Source: Lachnospiraceae bacterium (GTDB lineage: Bacteria; Bacillota_A; Clostridia; Lachnospirales; Lachnospiraceae). Taken from it: a stretch of 19,870 nt of DNA. The notes beneath the pieces were generated by a model, which was not told the origin of the DNA, ran no database searches, and worked only from the letters and a program-made list of their open reading frames with translations. The stretch spans positions 1-19,870 of the forward strand of contig QXWX01000091.1 of NCBI GenBank assembly GCA_009911175.1, in the 5' to 3' direction. The stretch's first letter is position 1. Each line of letters starts with the position of its first letter. The position numbers and the translations under genes were made by a program. This document shows, one piece after another, positions 1-7,533 of the stretch.

Positions 1-20
1 GGCTGGATATTATGGCAAAT

Positions 21-77
21 GTTACTTTATTGGCCGGACGCCGTGCAGCAAGTGCACGGCACCGTGTGAACAGTAAC
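21..77 (-). repeat. 57-bp GTTAC hairpin repeat, long form, copy 1
   Basis: The ends form an inverted repeat, GTTACT (21-26) and AGTAAC (72-77). Inside is a perfect 8-bp stem, GCCGTGCA (40-47) with TGCACGGC (53-60), and a 5-base loop GCAAG. CGG (35-37) and CCG (62-64) can extend the stem. Near-identical copies lie in the opposite orientation at 6001-6057 and 11168-11224, and all three are exactly 57 bp. The copy ends 35 bases before the first gene. The flanking ggctggatat at 1-10 is also shared with the 6001 copy. Confidence 0.85.
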
Positions 78-112
78 CGAGCGTTTCATTAAGTAAAGTA
101 GGAGGAAAGAAG

Positions 113-2077
113 ATGTCATTTGAAAAATTATTTTCACCAATCAAACTCAGGGAACTGGAATTGAAAAACCGTGTAGTCATGAGCGCCATGGGAACGCATG
201 AAAGCTCAGAGAGCGAGGACGGGAAAGGCGTAACGGATAAATTGATCGCATACCACGTTGCCCGGGCAAAGGGAGGCTGCGGACTGAATACGGTGGAGGT
301 GTCCTCCGTAGATGCGGCAAGCGCGCCGTCAGGATTTTTGTCCATCGCAGACGACAAGTATATCCCGGGATTTCGCAGGCTCAACGACGCGGTTCACGAG
401 GCAGGCGGAAAGACCTGTCTGCAATTATGGCAGGGCGGTCTTGCCGTTGCAAGCGACCAGACGGTACAGATCCTTCTGCCCAACGATATGCCCCTGTCTG
501 CGGAATATACGGTGCCGGCCATCACGGAGGAAAGGCTGTATTCCGTCATTGACGCCTTCAAAGCAGCGGCAGCAAGAGCGGTGGAAGCAGGCTTTGACTG
601 TCTGGAATTTCACTGTGCGCACAATTATCTGCCCCATTCCATGCTGTCCGGCGGGTTAAATCACAGAACAGACGACTGGGGAGGCAGCTTTGAAAACAGA
701 AAGCGGTTCCCGTTGGCATGTATCCGGGCGATCCGCGAAAAGATGCCGGAGGGGATGCCGCTCCTGATGCGGATCGACTGCCATGACGATATGCTGGAGG
801 GCGGCCTGACCGTGGATGATGTCATTGAATTTTGCCGGGACGCCAAAGAGGCCGGTGTGGACGTCCTCAATATTTCCAGAGGAAATATCGTGTCCGCGGC
901 CACGGTTTACGAGGTGGCGCCTGTGGATATCCCGAAAGGATTCAATGTGGAGGACGCTGCCAGAATCCGCAGAGAGACCGGCATGATCACCATGCCCTGC
1001 GGCAGGATCAATACACCGGAGTTTGCGGAGCAGATTCTGGAGGACAACAAAGCAGATCTGGTCGTTATGGCGCGGGCACAGCTTGCGGACCCGGACTTCT
1101 GTAATAAGGCGAAGGACGGACGGCTAGGTGAGATCAAGTATTGTATCGGCTGCAACCAGGGCTGTTATGATTACTTTTATACCTCGCTGTCGAATCCGGC
1201 GGTTAAGCATATTACCTGCATGAGAAATCCGGCCCTGCTGGAAGAAAAGGCTGCGGCCTTGAAGCCAGGCACAAAATCCAAAAAGGTGCTCATCATAGGA
1301 GGCGGCATTGCCGGGATCGAAGCGGCGCTGGATCTGAAAAAGACGGGCAATGAGCCTGTGATCTATGAAAAGAGCGGAAACCTTGGCGGGCAGTTTGTCC
1401 TTGCGGGCGTTGCGCCGGGAAAAAGGGATTTCAGTTATGCGGCTGAGAAGGCGGTGGCAAATGTAGCGGATCAGGGGATTGAGGTGCATCTGAATACGGA
1501 AGCAGGACCGGAACTGATTGAAGAAATGAAGCCGGACGCGGTCATCATCTCCGCAGGCTCCGTGCCCATTGTTCCGGACATTGCAGGGAGTAACAGCGAG
1601 TCTGTGATCGAATCCCATGACCTGCTTTCCGGCAGAGAGATCCAGGGACAGAGCGCGGTCGTGATCGGCGGCGGACTGGTGGGATTTGAGTGCGCCCAGT
1701 ATCTGGCATCCAAAGGAATCACGGTGAACATTTTGGAGATGAAATCTGAGGTGCTTACAGAGCTGGGGCAGCTCCGTCAGATCACAGCCAACTTTGCACT
1801 CTCCGAGATGCCCATCACCGTCCACAAGGATACCGCCTGCAAAGCAGTTGAGACAGGCAGAGTCGTGGCCCTTCAGGGAGAAAAAGAGGTTTCCTTCGAG
1901 GCGGACATTGTGGTAATGGCAGTAGGGACGAAATCCGCAGAGACAGCGGCTTTCCAGGATGCCTGCGAGAAGCTCGGCATTCCGGCTTATGTCATCGGGG
2001 ATGCAAAGAAGGCTCCGGGCATGGCATTGGATGCCATCCATGACGCTTACCATGCAGTATTAGAGATCAATCAATGA
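113..2077 (+). CDS. BaiCD-like NADH:flavin oxidoreductase (OYE / 2,4-dienoyl-CoA reductase family)
   Basis: This 654-residue cytoplasmic flavoenzyme has the full three-part layout of the family. The N-terminal FMN-binding TIM barrel (about 1-340) carries FHCAHNYLPH, with His167, His170 and Tyr172 in the active-site region, followed by RTDDWGGSFENR. A [4Fe-4S] site follows: Cys344, Cys347, Cys351 and Cys369. The C-terminal part holds two Rossmann motifs, IGGGIAGIEAA near 395 for FAD and IGGGLVGFECA near 517 for NAD(P)H. Segments such as AYHVARAKGGC, ISRGNIVSAATVYEV and RAQLADPDF resemble, as I remember it, BaiCD, the 3-oxo-delta4 bile-acid oxidoreductase of Clostridium scindens. Enzymes of this family transfer hydride from NAD(P)H through FAD and Fe-S to FMN and reduce activated C=C bonds. 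The start has an ideal AGGAGG at 100-105. The next gene begins 12 bases after the stop, so the two are probably co-transcribed. No other bai genes are in view, so the substrate is not established; it could be a steroid, bile acid, enoate or aromatic acrylate. Confidence 0.85.
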   Translation: MSFEKLFSPIKLRELELKNRVVMSAMGTHESSESEDGKGVTDKLIAYHVARAKGGCGLNTVEVSSVDAASAPSGFLSIADDKYIPGFRRLNDAVHEAGGKTCLQLWQGGLAVASDQTVQILLPNDMPLSAEYTVPAITEERLYSVIDAFKAAAARAVEAGFDCLEFHCAHNYLPHSMLSGGLNHRTDDWGGSFENRKRFPLACIRAIREKMPEGMPLLMRIDCHDDMLEGGLTVDDVIEFCRDAKEAGVDVLNISRGNIVSAATVYEVAPVDIPKGFNVEDAARIRRETGMITMPCGRINTPEFAEQILEDNKADLVVMARAQLADPDFCNKAKDGRLGEIKYCIGCNQGCYDYFYTSLSNPAVKHITCMRNPALLEEKAAALKPGTKSKKVLIIGGGIAGIEAALDLKKTGNEPVIYEKSGNLGGQFVLAGVAPGKRDFSYAAEKAVANVADQGIEVHLNTEAGPELIEEMKPDAVIISAGSVPIVPDIAGSNSESVIESHDLLSGREIQGQSAVVIGGGLVGFECAQYLASKGITVNILEMKSEVLTELGQLRQITANFALSEMPITVHKDTACKAVETGRVVALQGEKEVSFEADIVVMAVGTKSAETAAFQDACEKLGIPAYVIGDAKKAPGMALDAIHDAYHAVLEINQ

Positions 2078-2089
2078 AGGGAGATACAT

Positions 2090-4012
2090 ATGGCAAAATT
2101 ATTCAGTGAATTTACAATTGGCTCTATGACCATGAAAAACAGGACTTTCATGGCACCCATGTCATTGGGATACGGGAATCCGGGCGGAGTTCCCGGCGAA
2201 GAACAGCAGGCATACTGGCTGGCCCGTGCCAAAGGCGGAGTCGGATGCATCATCACGGACGCGACGAGTGTAGATCCGAATACGCCTTACCTGGGCAACA
2301 CGTTATGCTTCCGGGATGAGGAAAGCATCGCCGGATACAAAGCATTTACAGATAAGATCCATGCATACGGCGCAAAGATCATTCCCCAGATCACGCATCC
2401 GGGGCCGGAGAGTATTTCTTCCTTTTTCGGCGTTACGCCGGTGTCGTCCAGCGGATATAAAAATTCCATGCGGCAGGATACCCGCGCCCTGGAGGTTGAA
2501 GAACTCCCGCCCATCATCGAACAGTATGCCAACGCTTCCTTTCAGGCAAAACAGGCAGGTTTTGACGGAATCGAGCTGCACTGCGCGCATGGGTATATGC
2601 TGCTCGGGTCGTTCTTGTCCCCGCTGAGAAATACCCGTACCGACGAATATGGGGGAAGCCTGATGAACCGCGCCCGTCTTCTGCTGGAGGTCGTGGACGC
2701 GATCAAAGCAAAATGCGGAAAAGAATTTCCCATTATCCTCAGAATGTCAGGGAGCGAAAAGGTGCCCGGAGGAAATACGGTTGAGGATATGATGGAGCTG
2801 GTACCCGTACTGATTGAGCATGGAATCGATGCATTTGAGATCTCGGGCGGCTCCCAGTACGAGGTGCCGCACAAGATCATGCCGTCCCATGGGGAAGAAG
2901 CAGGCGCAAATGTGGAGGAGGCTGTCCGGATCAAATCCGTCAGCACGGTTCCCGTGATCTTGGTTGGAAAGATCAATACGCCGGGGCTTGCACAGTCGCT
3001 GCTGGAAGAAGACAAGGCGGACGGGATCGTGCTGGGCAGGGTGCTGCTTGCAGATCCGGAATTTGTCAACAAGATCCGGGAAGGACGTACAGAGGAGATT
3101 GCTCCCTGTGCCGGATGTCTGGTAGGCTGCGTGGGTGAGCAGAATAAGCGCCGTCCGGCCTCCTGCGTGATCAATCCGTTTTTGGGAAAAGAGACAAAAC
3201 TGTCCGTCGTACCGGCAGAACCCCCGAAGAAAGTAGCGGTCATTGGCGGCGGCATCGGCGGAATGGCCGCAGCAAGGATGGCGGCTCTCAGGGGCGAGGA
3301 TGTGACGCTGTATGAAAAAGAAGAAAAACTGGGAGGCCAGGTTTTGCTGGCAGCGATCCCGCCGCACAAATCGTCCCTGCTGAAATGGATACAATATCTG
3401 GAGAAGGAGCTTTTGCGTCTGCACGTGAACGTAGAACGGGGGCATGCGGTGAGCGCGGAGGAGATTCTAAAGAGCGGCTTTGACGCAGTAATTCTTGCCA
3501 ACGGATCCCACCCTGTGTCGTTGAAAGAAGGGGAAAATATCTGTACCGCGCATCAGATCCTGCAAGGCGAGACGGCAATTCCGGAAGGCAATGTGCTCAT
3601 CGTCGGAGGCGGCATGGTGGGCCTGGAGACGGCCGAGTATCTGGATTCCGTAAAGAGCGGGGATCTGTCGCTTACTGTCATTGAGATGAAAAATACTATG
3701 GGCGAAGGCATGGCGCCCGGCAACCTGGTTCCGGCCATGGGAAGGCTGAAAAAGATCGGCGTGACCATGATGACGGAAACGAAGCTGAAATGTATATCGG
3801 GAGATACCGTGACATTGGAAGCTGCCGGCCAGGAAAAAGAGGTATCCGGGTTCACAAAGATCGTATTTGCTGTGGGTTCCAAGCCGGACACCGGACTGTA
3901 TGAAGCGCTCAAAGACTGCGGGAAAGAAATTTACACAGTGGGTGATGCGAAGGAAGCAGGCCAGGCGCTGCAGGCGGTTGCAGATGGAACAGCGGCGGCC
4001 ATGGCGCTGTAG
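2090..4012 (+). CDS. BaiH-like NADH:flavin oxidoreductase (OYE / 2,4-dienoyl-CoA reductase family)
   Basis: This 640-residue paralogue of the preceding gene has the same order: FMN barrel, [4Fe-4S] site (Cys340, Cys343, Cys347, Cys359), FAD motif VIGGGIGGMAAARMA near 384 and NAD motif IVGGGMVGLETAEYL near 504. PYLGNTLCFRDEE, PQITHPGPESI, LHCAHGYMLLGSFLSPLRN and EISGGSQYEVPHKIMP resemble BaiH rather than BaiCD, as I remember that sequence. BaiH acts on delta4/delta6 unsaturated 3-oxo bile-acid intermediates. A good Shine-Dalgarno, AAGGGAG at 2077-2083, overlaps the previous stop codon, which supports translational linkage. The gene stops at TAG, and the protein ends where family members normally end, so TAG acts as a normal stop here. 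The two paralogues may act on two different double bonds of one ring system; that is inference. Alternatives are cinnamate- or enoate-type reductases. Confidence 0.85.
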   Translation: MAKLFSEFTIGSMTMKNRTFMAPMSLGYGNPGGVPGEEQQAYWLARAKGGVGCIITDATSVDPNTPYLGNTLCFRDEESIAGYKAFTDKIHAYGAKIIPQITHPGPESISSFFGVTPVSSSGYKNSMRQDTRALEVEELPPIIEQYANASFQAKQAGFDGIELHCAHGYMLLGSFLSPLRNTRTDEYGGSLMNRARLLLEVVDAIKAKCGKEFPIILRMSGSEKVPGGNTVEDMMELVPVLIEHGIDAFEISGGSQYEVPHKIMPSHGEEAGANVEEAVRIKSVSTVPVILVGKINTPGLAQSLLEEDKADGIVLGRVLLADPEFVNKIREGRTEEIAPCAGCLVGCVGEQNKRRPASCVINPFLGKETKLSVVPAEPPKKVAVIGGGIGGMAAARMAALRGEDVTLYEKEEKLGGQVLLAAIPPHKSSLLKWIQYLEKELLRLHVNVERGHAVSAEEILKSGFDAVILANGSHPVSLKEGENICTAHQILQGETAIPEGNVLIVGGGMVGLETAEYLDSVKSGDLSLTVIEMKNTMGEGMAPGNLVPAMGRLKKIGVTMMTETKLKCISGDTVTLEAAGQEKEVSGFTKIVFAVGSKPDTGLYEALKDCGKEIYTVGDAKEAGQALQAVADGTAAAMAL

Positions 4013-4065
4013 TACGTGTGCTTCCGAAAACAAAGAACCGTAGGCAATTTAAAATAATGGACTGA

Positions 4066-4102
4066 GTTACAGGACACACCTGGTCAGGGCGTGTCCTGTA
4101 AC
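4066..4102. repeat. GTTAC hairpin repeat, short form, module A
   Basis: A 12-bp perfect inverted repeat, GTTACAGGACAC (4066-4077) with GTGTCCTGTAAC (4091-4102), encloses a second 4-bp stem CCTG (4079-4082) with CAGG (4085-4088). It lies 53 bases after the BaiH-like gene and is followed by atttaatt, so it could also end that transcript, although there is no real T-run. The outer GTTAC/GTAAC ends match the copies at 6163, 8591 and 19642. Confidence 0.8.
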
Positions 4103-4120
4103 ATTTAATTCCGGATCATT

Positions 4121-4194
4121 TAAGTTTTCTGGAATCCAGCTATACTTTTTCAATCGGATAGCGTATAATGAATCCAGCAGCGAAGTCGGAATTG
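4121..4194 (+). promoter_or_regulatory. Repeated promoter module A
   Basis: TATACT (4141-4146) and TATAAT (4164-4169) are separated by exactly 17 bases. A perfect palindrome CTGGA-A-TCCAG (4129-4139) sits just upstream of the -35 position. By eye the block matches 6226-6299 at 69 of 74 positions, and 8674-8745 is a more divergent copy with the same 17-base spacing. It leads into the DinB-like gene, whose GGAGG starts at 4197. The -10 is excellent and the -35 is weak, so an activator at the palindrome is possible (inference). Confidence 0.65.
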
Positions 4195-4205
4195 TTGGAG
4201 GATAA

Positions 4206-4868
4206 TTGATTGTGAATAAGGTGTGGTCTGAACTAAATAAAACAATGCAAACGCAAATCAAAAAGAAAGATACCTATAAAGCAGGTATTGACACATTGAT
4301 TCATTTGCGGAATCAGTTAATGGAAACCTTAACATCATTTAATGAGAAATTAAGCAGAGAAGATTTTGATGCAATTCCATTTATAAATGCAGACGGTTAT
4401 CATAGTAAAACGATTGCATATTCAATTTGGCATATTTTCCGTATTGAAGATATAGTTGCACACACATTGATCAGTGAAAACGAGCAAGTGTTTTTTTCGG
4501 GCAATTATCAGGAACGTATCAATTCACCTATAATCACAACCGGAAATGAACTTGTAAAAGAGCAGATCGCAGAATTTTCAAAGCAACTTAATTTGAAAGA
4601 ACTTTATACATATATTTTTGAGGTAAAGGATAGCACCGAGAAGATAATCAATCAATTATCCTATGACGAATTGAAAAAGAAAATATTAGATGAAAGAAAA
4701 GAATACTTAAAATCATTGAACGTGGTAAGCGATGATAAAAATGCAATTTGGCTTATTGATTATTGGTGTGGTAAAGATATTCGTGGTTTAATACAAATGC
4801 CATTTTCAAGACATTGGATTATGCATATAGAAGCAAGTTTGCGTATAAAAAACAAAATACATACATAA
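4206..4868 (+). CDS. DinB/YfiT-like putative metal-binding four-helix protein
   Basis: This protein of about 220 residues is mostly helical. Two His-containing motifs are typical of the DinB superfamily: SIWHIFRIEDIVAHTLI around residues 73-89 and MPFSRHWIMHIEASLRI near the C-terminus. The family folds as a four-helix bundle that binds a metal through three His. Many members are induced by stress or are thiol-dependent transferases, but most have no known reaction. The start is ambiguous. GGAGG (4197-4201) lies 4 bases before TTG 4206 and 10 before GTG 4212, and there is no ATG until about 4243. The gene is AT-rich, unlike the preceding reductases, and is driven by the repeated promoter module. 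No specific substrate can be named. Confidence 0.6.
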   Translation: MIVNKVWSELNKTMQTQIKKKDTYKAGIDTLIHLRNQLMETLTSFNEKLSREDFDAIPFINADGYHSKTIAYSIWHIFRIEDIVAHTLISENEQVFFSGNYQERINSPIITTGNELVKEQIAEFSKQLNLKELYTYIFEVKDSTEKIINQLSYDELKKKILDERKEYLKSLNVVSDDKNAIWLIDYWCGKDIRGLIQMPFSRHWIMHIEASLRIKNKIHT

Positions 4869-4988
4869 GTGCAAATTTGCTGCTTTTGTACCAGCCGCCA
4901 AGTCCGATTGTATTTTCTGAAATGAAACCGTTCCTTTCGCATTTCCATTGATGGTAAGGAAGGCGCAAACATACGACAGTACAAATTA

Positions 4989-5026
4989 ATGGGAGAACTG
5001 ATCAGCCATCTAACCAATTCTCCCAT
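4989..5026. terminator. Stem-loop between convergent genes
   Basis: ATGGGAGAACTG (4989-5000) pairs with CAATTCTCCCAT (5015-5026) at 11 of 12 positions around a 14-base loop. It sits between the + strand DinB-like gene and the 3' end of the - strand Rpn-like gene, so a shared bidirectional terminator is plausible. There is no clear T-run on either side. Confidence 0.4.
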
Positions 5027-5038
5027 AGAATTGAATCT

Positions 5039-5902
5039 CTATAATTTTGCAATATACTTTCCCCTGTCAGCATCCGGGATTTTCATAGCTGTCATTGCCT
5101 GTTCCGCTGTCCACTTCATGGTATCCATCAGATTTTTTATTGTTTCAAGCAATGTCTCCTGCTTCGTCTCCTGTTTCGTTTCCTCAAAATCTTCCTTCAT
5201 CAATTCTCTCAATGCGTCACACATAATTTTATCGCACCTCCTGATCGCTTCATAAATCTCTCTATTCGCAGATACACTCACATGCAGAACCGCGTCTATG
5301 TTATTTCTGTCTCCCGGCTCGGTCATCTTTCCTGCCTTTTCAACAAATGCCCGGACATCCTCTTCCTGTACATGTTTCGACAGGACACGCAGTGTACGGT
5401 GTGTTTCTTTCTCCAGTTGTTTTGTCACTACAATCTATGTATCAAACAGTGCCTGCTTCCCGCTTATATAGTATATTCCCGGATATCGCTCCTCAATCTC
5501 CAGACCCAGCTTTTTCATTGTTTTAAACATTTCTCTCGGGCAGCTTTCCCGGAAAATAGAAATTGTCAATTCATCGGCGGGGATCTGGTCTACGCTCTCC
5601 CCCAATCCTTTATACAGGCACGCATAGCCAACCGTTTTATAATAATCGTCAATGGTAAGCGCGTCATCCGGATTTTTGTATTCCACTACATTAAATTTTT
5701 TAAATATATGCCCAAGCTCGTTTTCTATCCGGACATCCGATAGCTTCTTGATGATCAGCAGATCCATCCGGACAGGCTCTTTGCTCAGATTATACTCCCT
5801 CTGAAATTCAAGATCGCCCTTGTTCGATAAAAATTCCAGCTCTGCCGCTCCGTAAAAACCCGGATGCCAACTGATATTCAATGCTTCAAGATTGTCAGGC
5901 AT
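5039..5902 (-). pseudogene. Rpn-like PD-(D/E)XK family protein interrupted by an in-frame TAG
   Basis: One continuous frame of 287 codons before the final stop is broken by a single TAG at 5437-5435. The N-terminal part (start ATG 5902, GGGGTGAG upstream) has RMDLLIIKK and, further on, VVEYKNPDDALTIDDYYKT, consistent with the D...ExK residues of a PD-(D/E)XK nuclease fold. The C-terminal part runs from IVVTKQLEKETHRTLRVL to LMDTMKWTAEQAMTAMKI without any frame change, so the simplest event is a CAG (Gln) to TAG nonsense mutation; relatives that I recall read TQIVVT at this point. These proteins are abundant in Lachnospiraceae and are linked to Rpn recombination-promoting nucleases. The second half has a GTG codon at 5428 but no convincing ribosome site, so translation restart is doubtful. 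Confidence 0.75.
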
Positions 5903-5996
5903 CTGCTCTCACCCCTTATCCTATTTTCCTTCTTATATTCTTATACTAGCATCAGACACAATAATTCGCAAGTCATAATCTGTATATGTGCGCGGT

Positions 5997-6200
5997 TGCG
6001 GTTAATGTTCACACGGTGTCGTGCACTTGCTGCACGGCGTCCGGCCAATAAAGTAACATTTGCCATAATATCCAGCCCGTCTACACTCCGTTCCGGTCCG
6101 TCCTAAACAAGCGTCGCTGGCGCTTAGGACCGCCGAAGGCGACTTAAAATGGGCTGGATACTGTTACTGGAGCACCCAAAGGGTGTGAACAGTAACCGCA
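5997..6200. mobile_element. MITE-like composite element with 18-bp terminal inverted repeats
   Basis: The ends TGCGGTTAATGTTCACAC (5997-6014) and GTGTGAACAGTAACCGCA (6183-6200) are inverted repeats matching at 17 of 18. A second nested pair is perfect over 10 bp: TATCCAGCCC (6069-6078) with GGGCTGGATA (6151-6160). The left arm contains a complete 57-bp hairpin (6001-6057). The right arm contains a short hairpin, GTTACTG/CAGTAAC plus CACCC/GGGTG (6163-6196). The centre has another stem, GTCCT/AGGAC with AAGCG/CGCTT (6100-6130). There is no transposase, so it would need help in trans. No target-site duplication was identified. Confidence 0.6.
6001..6057 (+). repeat. 57-bp GTTAC hairpin repeat, long form, copy 2
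   Basis: This copy has the opposite orientation to 21-77 and forms the left arm of the MITE-like element. The central stem CGTGCA (6020-6025) with TGCACG (6031-6036) extends outward through T6019-G6037 (wobble) and G6018-C6038. The outer ends GTTAAT (6001-6006) and AGTAAC (6052-6057) pair at five of six positions. Confidence 0.8.
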
Positions 6201-6225
6201 GTTTAAACGGGCTGTTTTCATCCGA

Positions 6226-6299
6226 TAAGTTTTCTGGAATCCAGCTATACTTTCTCAATCGAATAGCGTATAATGAACCCAGCAACGAAATCGGAATTG
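6226..6299 (+). promoter_or_regulatory. Repeated promoter module B
   Basis: TATACT (6246-6251), 17 bases and TATAAT (6269-6274) are preceded by the palindrome CTGGAATCCAG (6234-6244). It matches module A at 69 of 74 positions by eye. Upstream, the stretch between the hairpin and the module (cgcagtttaaacg, then ctgttttcatcc) is shared with module C. It drives the QueG-like gene. Confidence 0.65.
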
Positions 6300-6319
6300 A
6301 TATAGCGAAAGGATTCATT

Positions 6320-7024
6320 ATGATTGATAATAAACGGGTCAAAGAAATTCTCTTTGGATTGGGAGCAGATTTATGTGGAATAGCGAGTATAGATAGATTT
6401 CATGACGCTCCTAAAGGGTATCATCCTACAGATGTCTTACCGACTTGCAAATCAGTTATTTCTTTTGGATGTAGATTTCCGATAGGAACTCTAAGCTGTA
6501 CTTCTCCCGTACCTTATACAAGAGCGAGAAATTCTATTACATCAAAAATGGATGCAATGGCTCTTGATTTTTGTATTGAAATGGAAAAATATCAAATTGC
6601 TTGTGTACCAATTCCAACAAATGAAAGCCAATGGGACGATAATACAAAGAGATGGCGCTCTATTATTTCCCAAAAGCATGCGGCACAGGCTGCGGGATTG
6701 GGTACGATAGGGAGACATTCTTTGCTTATTACACCAGAATTTGGAAGTATGGTCTGGTTAGGAGCCGTTTTGTGTGAACAAGAATTAGAATGTGACGAGT
6801 TAAAGGATAATATTTGTAATAACTGTAATGCCTGCGTAAACATATGTCCGGTAAATGCGTTAGAGCATTTAGAATTAGAGCAGCAAGCATGTTGGGATTA
6901 TGCCTTTGGCGATGATAAAACGATACAAAGCTGGGTAATAAGTTGTCACAAATGCAGAGATATTTGTCCTTATAATTTAGGGACAGAAAATTCTTCCTTT
7001 TTCATTCATAGAAACAGTAAATGA
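6320..7024 (+). CDS. QueG-like protein with two [4Fe-4S] clusters
   Basis: This 234-residue protein has the ferredoxin-like C-terminal region of epoxyqueuosine-reductase relatives: CNNCNACVNICPVNAL followed by CHKCRDICPYNLG, giving eight Cys for two [4Fe-4S] clusters. Upstream are AAGLGTIGRHSLLITPEFGSM and SVISFGCRFPIG, typical of the cobalamin/Fe-S reductase family. Canonical QueG, which makes queuosine in tRNA, is about 370-390 residues; this protein is much shorter and is probably a paralogue that reduces something else or only transfers electrons. ATG 6320 is chosen because AAAGGA (6308-6313) is well placed; the frame is open further upstream only across the repeat. It is AT-rich and lies in the hairpin-promoter island. 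No queuosine genes are nearby. Confidence 0.7.
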   Translation: MIDNKRVKEILFGLGADLCGIASIDRFHDAPKGYHPTDVLPTCKSVISFGCRFPIGTLSCTSPVPYTRARNSITSKMDAMALDFCIEMEKYQIACVPIPTNESQWDDNTKRWRSIISQKHAAQAAGLGTIGRHSLLITPEFGSMVWLGAVLCEQELECDELKDNICNNCNACVNICPVNALEHLELEQQACWDYAFGDDKTIQSWVISCHKCRDICPYNLGTENSSFFIHRNSK

Positions 7025-7039
7025 TGGGATACCTTATGA

Positions 7040-7111
7040 AATTACGATTGTCACATCAGATATGTATTACTGGAAGATGGCGTAACCGCTTATTGGGGAA
7101 AAAATGGATAA
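7040..7111 (+). pseudogene. Possible C-terminal gene fragment containing DGVTAYW
   Basis: This short frame has no start and reads HIRYVLLEDGVTAYWGKNG. The seven residues DGVTAYW recur at 19760-19780 with synonymous codon changes (GGC/GGA, GTA/GTG, ACC/ACG, GCT/GCA), which suggests real shared ancestry of a coding sequence. A competing frame in the same place reads ETVNDGIPYEITIVTSDMYYW and also looks protein-like. I do not recognise the family. Confidence 0.3.
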
Positions 7112-7432
7112 TTTGAGTTTTAAATATGAACAGACAAAATATATGCTCAAACAGAAAATAAAGAAGTTGTTTGCAAATGATTATTCGGGACATGATTATT
7201 GGCATAGTATCCGTGTCCTAAATACCGCAGAAAAAATTTCAAAAACAGAAGAATGCAACGAATACATAGTAATGATTGCTGCATTACTGCACGATACGGA
7301 TGATATAAAGAAATTTGAAACAACGGTAAAGATATGATGAATACCGATTGTGCAAAAATCATTGCGGAGAAACGAGATGGATATATGCGTGGATTTTTAA
7401 AAGAATTTTATGAAGAATGGAACGAACAATAA
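7104..7432 (+). pseudogene. HD-domain phosphohydrolase remnant with internal deletion
   Basis: The N-terminal part (ATG 7104, GGGGAA at 7095-7100) reads GHDYWHSIRVLNTAEKI and AALLHDTDD, the start of an HD metal-dependent phosphohydrolase of about 200 residues. It then stops after 77 codons. In another frame from 7334 comes [20 protein letters not shown] ending FYEEWNEQ (TAA 7430-7432), which matches the usual C-terminal tail of the same family, as I recall it. About 100 residues of the middle, including the later metal and substrate residues, are missing. The product would not be an active hydrolase. It follows the QueG-like gene in the same module. Confidence 0.7.
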
Positions 7433-7533
7433 GAAAGACAAATATCTTTTCTGTGATGAATCCGGCAATATTGATCTTTCATGGAGGAAAGCGGCAAAAG
7501 TTTTATATAGATAATCGATATTTAGAGGAATGA

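Noticed and set aside
22..384. - strand open frame across the first repeat and the start of the BaiCD-like gene
   Set aside because: It overlaps a well-supported gene, and its C-terminal part is the translated 57-bp repeat; the same peptide pattern appears near 11200 for the same reason.
1124..2053. 309-codon - strand frame and other long frames opposite the two reductases
   Set aside because: They are shadow frames caused by GC-rich codon use in the reductases; no motifs or ribosome sites.
5435..5437. TAG as a programmed pyrrolysine codon
   Set aside because: The family is not known to use pyrrolysine, no pyl genes or associated structure are visible, and a simple CAG to TAG change explains it.
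5864..6106. + strand open frame reading through the 57-bp repeat
   Set aside because: It overlaps the start of the Rpn-like gene, has no ribosome site, and its sequence is that of the repeat.
6149..6319. Upstream extension of the QueG-like gene to 6149
   Set aside because: The extension is the translated hairpin and promoter repeat; ATG 6320 has a good ribosome site and matches the expected N-terminus.
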